From positions 17,479 through 81,478 of the forward strand of contig JAVBSY010000052.1 of the NCBI GenBank assembly GCA_031556475.1: a stretch of DNA of 64,000 nt. Reading direction: 5' to 3'. Positions 60,860-64,000 of the stretch are shown one piece after another. A program made the position numbers and the translations under genes. The notes below the pieces were generated by a model. The model had not been told where the DNA came from. It did not search any database and was given only the letters and a program-made list of their open reading frames with translations. This stretch comes from Azoarcus sp031556475. GTDB lineage: Bacteria; Pseudomonadota; Gammaproteobacteria; Burkholderiales; Rhodocyclaceae. Within the stretch, counting starts at the first letter, position 1; every line of letters begins with the position of its first letter.

Positions 60860-61045
60860 CGCGGCAGGTCTCCTGGCTCTCGGTTCAACGTCCTGCGCCG
60901 GCCTTCCCGGAAAGATTCCAGTGGCTCGGATGGGCGCAGGACTCGCCGATCACAGTTGCGGGGGCAGCCCCGGGATTCAGGCTCATCGCCTGTCACCGGA
61001 TTCCCTCTTCGTGCCTTGCCCGAAACACGTTCCGGGGTCGGCAAC
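60860..61045 (-). promoter_or_regulatory. Cobalamin riboswitch controlling nrdA-nrdB
   Basis: On the minus strand the AdoCbl aptamer core is nearly canonical: GAAGAGGGAATCCGGTGA, then GGGGCTGCCCCCGCAACTGT (the B12 box region), GAGCCACTGG, GGGAAGGCCGGCGCAGG, and the 3' GAGAGCCAGGAGACCTGCC. It ends about 160 bases before nrdA; that leader holds no gene. Cobalamin control of a class I or III reductase usually accompanies a B12-dependent class II enzyme elsewhere in the genome. Confidence 0.95.
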
Positions 61046-61083
61046 CGCGACGCTCCCGGAAAGCGGACTTTCCGGACGGGAGG

Positions 61084-61113
61084 ACTCTACTCCCGTGAAA
61101 CATCATTGGTCAA
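61084..61113 (-). promoter_or_regulatory. Promoter for nrdA-nrdB
   Basis: TTGACC (complement of 61108-61113) and TAGAGT (complement of 61084-61089) lie 18 bases apart. Transcription would start near 61077, about 30 bases before the cobalamin aptamer. Confidence 0.6.
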
Positions 61114-61116
61114 GAA

Positions 61117-61165
61117 AAACACCATATGCAGTATCTATTCAACAAAAATCTACTACATATAGCCA
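61117..61165 (-). promoter_or_regulatory. Possible NrdR box pair
   Basis: TGGCTATATGTAGTAG (complement of 61150-61165) and ACTGCATATGGTGTTT (complement of 61117-61132) each match the NrdR box consensus (ACACWATATATWGTGT) at about 10 of 16 positions. Their centres are 33 bases apart; 31-32 is usual. They lie just upstream of the -35. Tentative. Confidence 0.4.
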
Positions 61166-61198
61166 ACCCCGGTTACGCAAAACTCTTGCTGCGGCGTA

Positions 61199-62116
61199 TC
61201 ACGTCGGCTCGCTGCCGGCGGAAACCCTCCAGTAACCCGCGCTGCCATAGTGGTTCTTGAAGAAATCGATCAGCAGCCGCACGCGTAACGGCAAGTTGCG
61301 CCGCTGCGGGAACACAGCGTGAATACCGGTCGGCGGCGCGGCGAAATCATCCAGCACCGAAATCAGGCGACCGGCGCGTAAATCATTTTCCACTTCCCAC
61401 AACGAACGCCAGGCAAGGCCGTGGCCGGCAAGCGCCCAGCCGTGCAGCACGGCGCCGTCGTTGCACTCGAAACGCCCGCCCACCTTTACCGCGAAGCTCT
61501 CGCCCTTGTCGTCGCGGAACTGCCAGCCGCGTTGCTGGCCGAGCGACAGGCAGATGTGCGCATCGAGTTCTTCCGGCGTCGCCGGTGCGCCGTGGCGGGC
61601 CAGGTAGTCCGGACTGGCGACGACGACACGGCGGTTCTCCGCGAGGCGAATCGATACCAGGCTGGAGTCGGCGAGATCGCCGATGCGGATGGCGCAGTCG
61701 ATGCCTTCGTTCACCAAATCCACCAGGCGATCGGTGAGATCGAGCGCACAGCTCACTTCCGGGTTGGCATCGAGAAAATCCCGTACCAGCGGGGCGACAT
61801 GGCGGCGGCCAAAACCGGCCGGTGCCGAAATCCGGATATGCCCGCTCGCCTTGACGCCGCCCAGGCTCACCGAGGCCTCGGCGTTGGAGAGATCGTCAAG
61901 AATGCGCTGGCAGTTTTCAAGAAAGGCGCTGCCTTCGAACGTGAGCGTGACGCTGCGCGTGGTGCGCAGCAGCAGCTTGACGCCAAGACGCCGCTCCAGC
62001 GCGTCGAGGCGCCGGCCGATGACCGCCGGCGTCACGCCTTCCCCCCGCGCGACGGCCGAAAGACTCCCGCGCAGCGCGACGCCGACGAAACTTTCGATCT
62101 GTTTGAACTGATCCAT
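61199..62116 (-). CDS. LysR-family transcriptional regulator
   Basis: LysR regulator of 305 residues. The winged helix-turn-helix lies at residues 1-60 (LRGSLSAVARGEGVTPAVIG followed by RRLDALERRLGVKLL), then a ligand-binding domain. The subgroup (CrgA/DmlR-like) often controls a divergent gene; here that is the haloacid dehalogenase 217 bases away. I use ATG 62116 (MDQFKQIESF, the family-typical start); in-frame ATGs at 62125 and 62140 exist, and the last would place a 16-bp palindrome partly in the coding region. Confidence 0.88.
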   Translation of the reverse strand: MDQFKQIESFVGVALRGSLSAVARGEGVTPAVIGRRLDALERRLGVKLLLRTTRSVTLTFEGSAFLENCQRILDDLSNAEASVSLGGVKASGHIRISAPAGFGRRHVAPLVRDFLDANPEVSCALDLTDRLVDLVNEGIDCAIRIGDLADSSLVSIRLAENRRVVVASPDYLARHGAPATPEELDAHICLSLGQQRGWQFRDDKGESFAVKVGGRFECNDGAVLHGWALAGHGLAWRSLWEVENDLRAGRLISVLDDFAAPPTGIHAVFPQRRNLPLRVRLLIDFFKNHYGSAGYWRVSAGSEPT

Positions 62117-62132
62117 TTTGTACATAAAGTAA

Positions 62133-62148
62133 AAGATCAATTGATCTT
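62133..62148. promoter_or_regulatory. 16-bp perfect palindrome, probable LysR operator
   Basis: AAGATCAATTGATCTT is a perfect palindrome just upstream of the LysR start and in the promoter region shared with the divergent dehalogenase gene. It fits an autoregulatory operator, though the classic LysR T-N11-A pattern is not clear in it. Confidence 0.6.
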
Positions 62149-62332
62149 AGCGCATCTTCTACTTTGAATTCGCTACCAATAAACTTTGCCCCATGTAAGG
62201 AGGAGCTGAAGAGACGGAGGGAGGAGGAGACACCCCCGCAAGCAGCCGGATCGTCCAGGAACGCATTTTTCGCTCCCCTGCCCCGCCACGCAGTCCGGGA
62301 AAACCGCGCAAGCCCACCGCTGACGAAGAACC

Positions 62333-63031
62333 ATGCCCAACTCGTTTCGCATCCAGGCCATCGCTTTCGACGCCTACGGCACGCTGTTCGACGTGTACTC
62401 GGTCGGTACGCTGGCCGAACAGCATTTTCCCGGCAAGGGCGAGGCGCTGACGGCATTGTGGCGGCTGAAGCAGATCGAATACACGCAGCTGCGCACGCTT
62501 GGCGAACGTTACGAGCCGTTCTGGGAGATAACGCAGGACGCATTGGTTTTCGCCGCCAACAAGCTCGGCCTGTCGATGCCCGAGGCTGTGCGCGCACAAC
62601 TGCTCAACCAGTACGCCTGCCTTTCCCCTTTTCCGGAAAACGCCGGCGCGTTGAAAGCGCTCAAGGCGATGGACATGCCTACCGTCGTGCTCTCCAACGG
62701 CACGCCGCAGATGTTGCAAGTGGCGGTGAAAAGCGCCGGACTGGCCGAGTCGTTCGACCATCTCCTGTCAGTAGACACAGTACGGCGCTACAAGCCGCAT
62801 CCGGCCGCCTATGGGCTGGGGACGGCGGTTCTCGGGCATCCGGCGCGGGAAATTCTGTTCGTCTCGTCCAACGGCTGGGACGTGGCCGGCGCCGCCTGGT
62901 TCGGCTACACCACGTTCTGGATCAATCGCGGCGGCCAGCCGCAGGAAGAGCTGGACGTTTCGCCCGACGCAGTCGGCAATCGCCTCACCGATGTGGTGGA
63001 GTTCGTTCGCAAATACCGCGTAGTGAACTGA
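62333..63031 (+). CDS. HAD-superfamily haloacid dehalogenase, type II-like
   Basis: Hydrolase resembling (S)-2-haloacid dehalogenases, which replace halogen by hydroxyl on 2-haloalkanoates. The 232 residues match the family. Motif I is FDAYGTLFD (nucleophile Asp13), motif II LSNGT near 122, motif III RRYKPHPAAYG with the Lys near 149, and motif IV SSNGWD near 179, where Asn and Trp are typical of true haloacid dehalogenases. A phosphatase role remains possible. Start ATG 62333; no clear ribosome site. The upstream gap also holds the palindrome. Confidence 0.88.
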   Translation: MPNSFRIQAIAFDAYGTLFDVYSVGTLAEQHFPGKGEALTALWRLKQIEYTQLRTLGERYEPFWEITQDALVFAANKLGLSMPEAVRAQLLNQYACLSPFPENAGALKALKAMDMPTVVLSNGTPQMLQVAVKSAGLAESFDHLLSVDTVRRYKPHPAAYGLGTAVLGHPAREILFVSSNGWDVAGAAWFGYTTFWINRGGQPQEELDVSPDAVGNRLTDVVEFVRKYRVVN

Positions 63032-63109
63032 ACGAGCCTTGCTGAAAACATTTTCACCACCTCTTCGATACGCAACTTCCTCAAAACCCGAACCGACAAG
63101 GAGTCCCCG

Positions 63110-64000
63110 ATGAGTAAAACACTCGACCTGCCCAACGGCGTGCAAATCAATGCGCCTTTGCAGCCCCGTTTCGACGAGATTCTGACCCGCGACGCACTCG
63201 CACTGGTCGCCAGGCTTCACCGTGCTTTCGAGCCGCGCCGGCAGGAACTGCTCGCCGCGCGCGTGCGCCGCCAGGCTGAACTCGATGCCGGCAAGCTGCC
63301 CGATTTCCTGCCGGAAACGCGTAGCGTCCGCGAAGGGGACTGGAAGATCTCGCCGCTGCCGAAGGCGCTGGAGCGTCGCCGCGTGGAAATCACCGGGCCG
63401 GTCGAGCGCAAGATGATCATCAACGCTTTCAATTCCGGCGCCGATTCCTACATGGCCGACTTCGAGGATTCCAACAGCCCGAACTGGAGCAACCAGATCC
63501 AGGGGCAGGTGAATCTTTTCGACGCCATCCGCCGCGCCATCAGCTTCGCCAACGAAGCTGGCAAGCAATACAGCCTCAACGACCGGATCGCCACCCTGCA
63601 AGTGCGCCCGCGCGGCTGGCACCTGGACGAAAAACACGTGCTGGTCGACGGCCAGCGCGTCTCCGGCGGCGTCTTCGATTTCGCCCTGTTCCTGTTCCAC
63701 AACGCCAAGGAGCAGATCGCTCGCGGCGCAGGCCCGTTCTTCTATCTGCCGAAGATGGAGTCGCATCTCGAAGCGCGGCTGTGGAACGACATTTTCGTCA
63801 TGGCGCAGGAAGAACTCGGCCTGCCGCGCGGCACGATCAAGGCCACCGTGCTGGTCGACACCGTTCTCGCCACGTTCGAGATGGAAGAAATCCTGTACGA
63901 ACTGCGCGAACACAGCGCCGGCCTCAACGCCGGGCGCTGGGACTACATTTTCTCGTGCATCAAGAAGTTCAAGAAAAACACCGACTTCTGCCTCGCCAAT
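63110..64000 (+). CDS. aceB: Malate synthase A, 3' end cut by the window edge
   Basis: Glyoxylate-cycle enzyme that condenses glyoxylate and acetyl-CoA to malate. The first 297 residues of about 530 are visible. Family blocks: FLPETRSVREGDWKISPLP near 64, INAFNSGADSYMADFEDSNS near 104 (acidic residues of the Mg site), RPRGWHLDEKHVLVDG near 162 and LPKMESHLEARLWNDIF near 210. Start ATG 63110, with AAGGAG six bases upstream. It lies 78 bases after the dehalogenase and may share its transcript. Confidence 0.96.
   Translation, partial: MSKTLDLPNGVQINAPLQPRFDEILTRDALALVARLHRAFEPRRQELLAARVRRQAELDAGKLPDFLPETRSVREGDWKISPLPKALERRRVEITGPVERKMIINAFNSGADSYMADFEDSNSPNWSNQIQGQVNLFDAIRRAISFANEAGKQYSLNDRIATLQVRPRGWHLDEKHVLVDGQRVSGGVFDFALFLFHNAKEQIARGAGPFFYLPKMESHLEARLWNDIFVMAQEELGLPRGTIKATVLVDTVLATFEMEEILYELREHSAGLNAGRWDYIFSCIKKFKKNTDFCLAN

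Noticed and set aside
1..64000. CRISPR arrays and complete insertion sequences
   Set aside because: No regularly spaced repeats, Cas-like proteins or intact transposase genes were seen; only recombinase fragments occur near 19-23 kb.

Overview
The window is chromosomal DNA of a high-GC Gram-negative bacterium, most likely a betaproteobacterium (Rhodocyclales or a near relative). This rests on the pyrH-tsf-rpsB / map-glnD block, the single-permease LolCD operon, and the mix of a full urea/urease locus, a B12 lower-loop operon, an aerobic class Ia ribonucleotide reductase and an oxygen-sensitive pyruvate:ferredoxin oxidoreductase. Together these suggest a facultative, possibly denitrifying, lifestyle. 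No rRNA, CRISPR array or intact insertion sequence was seen.

Layout. 1-6.2 kb: translation and nitrogen-control core (pyrH partial, tsf, rpsB leftward; map, glnD rightward). 6.2-11.6 kb: small accessory genes (YqhA-like membrane protein, AraC/GyrI regulator facing a stand-alone GyrI-like protein, AlkD-like protein, GFA protein, MmcQ/YjbR protein, hydroxypyruvate isomerase). 11.6-18.9 kb: lolC-lolD, a YgiQ radical SAM protein and two MFS transporters. 18.9-23.6 kb: tRNA-Thr(CGU) followed by a decayed genomic island. The island holds integrase N- and C-terminal remnants, a serine-resolvase remnant, a lower-GC LysR/MFS/SDR cassette, and ParA and AlpA remnants of the kind found in integrative conjugative elements.

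23.7-35.3 kb: a single rightward nitrogen-scavenging locus, urtABCDE then ureDAJBCEFG, behind a near-consensus sigma-54 promoter. 35.3-42.1 kb: accessory genes (MBL-fold hydrolase, aldo/keto reductase stub, EamA transporter with a MarR regulator, a CaCA exchanger behind a yybP-ykoY manganese riboswitch, an Fsr-like efflux pump facing an AraC regulator).

42.1-48.3 kb: leftward cobalamin lower-loop operon bluB-cbiB-cobD-cobU-cobT-cobS-cobC behind a cobalamin riboswitch. 49.0-56.8 kb: two very large overlapping genes, a pyruvate:ferredoxin oxidoreductase with its own C-terminal ferredoxin, and a one-chain Nfn-like transhydrogenase with an extra N-terminal domain. This is the most unusual system in the window. 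56.9-61.1 kb: class Ia ribonucleotide reductase nrdA-nrdB behind a second cobalamin riboswitch. 61.2-64 kb: LysR regulator, haloacid dehalogenase and the start of malate synthase A.

Three themes connect the parts. Nitrogen control links glnD at the left end to the sigma-54-driven urea locus. Cobalamin controls both its own assembly operon and the B12-independent ribonucleotide reductase. Metal supply matters for urease (nickel), B12 (cobalt) and the Mn-sensing exchanger.
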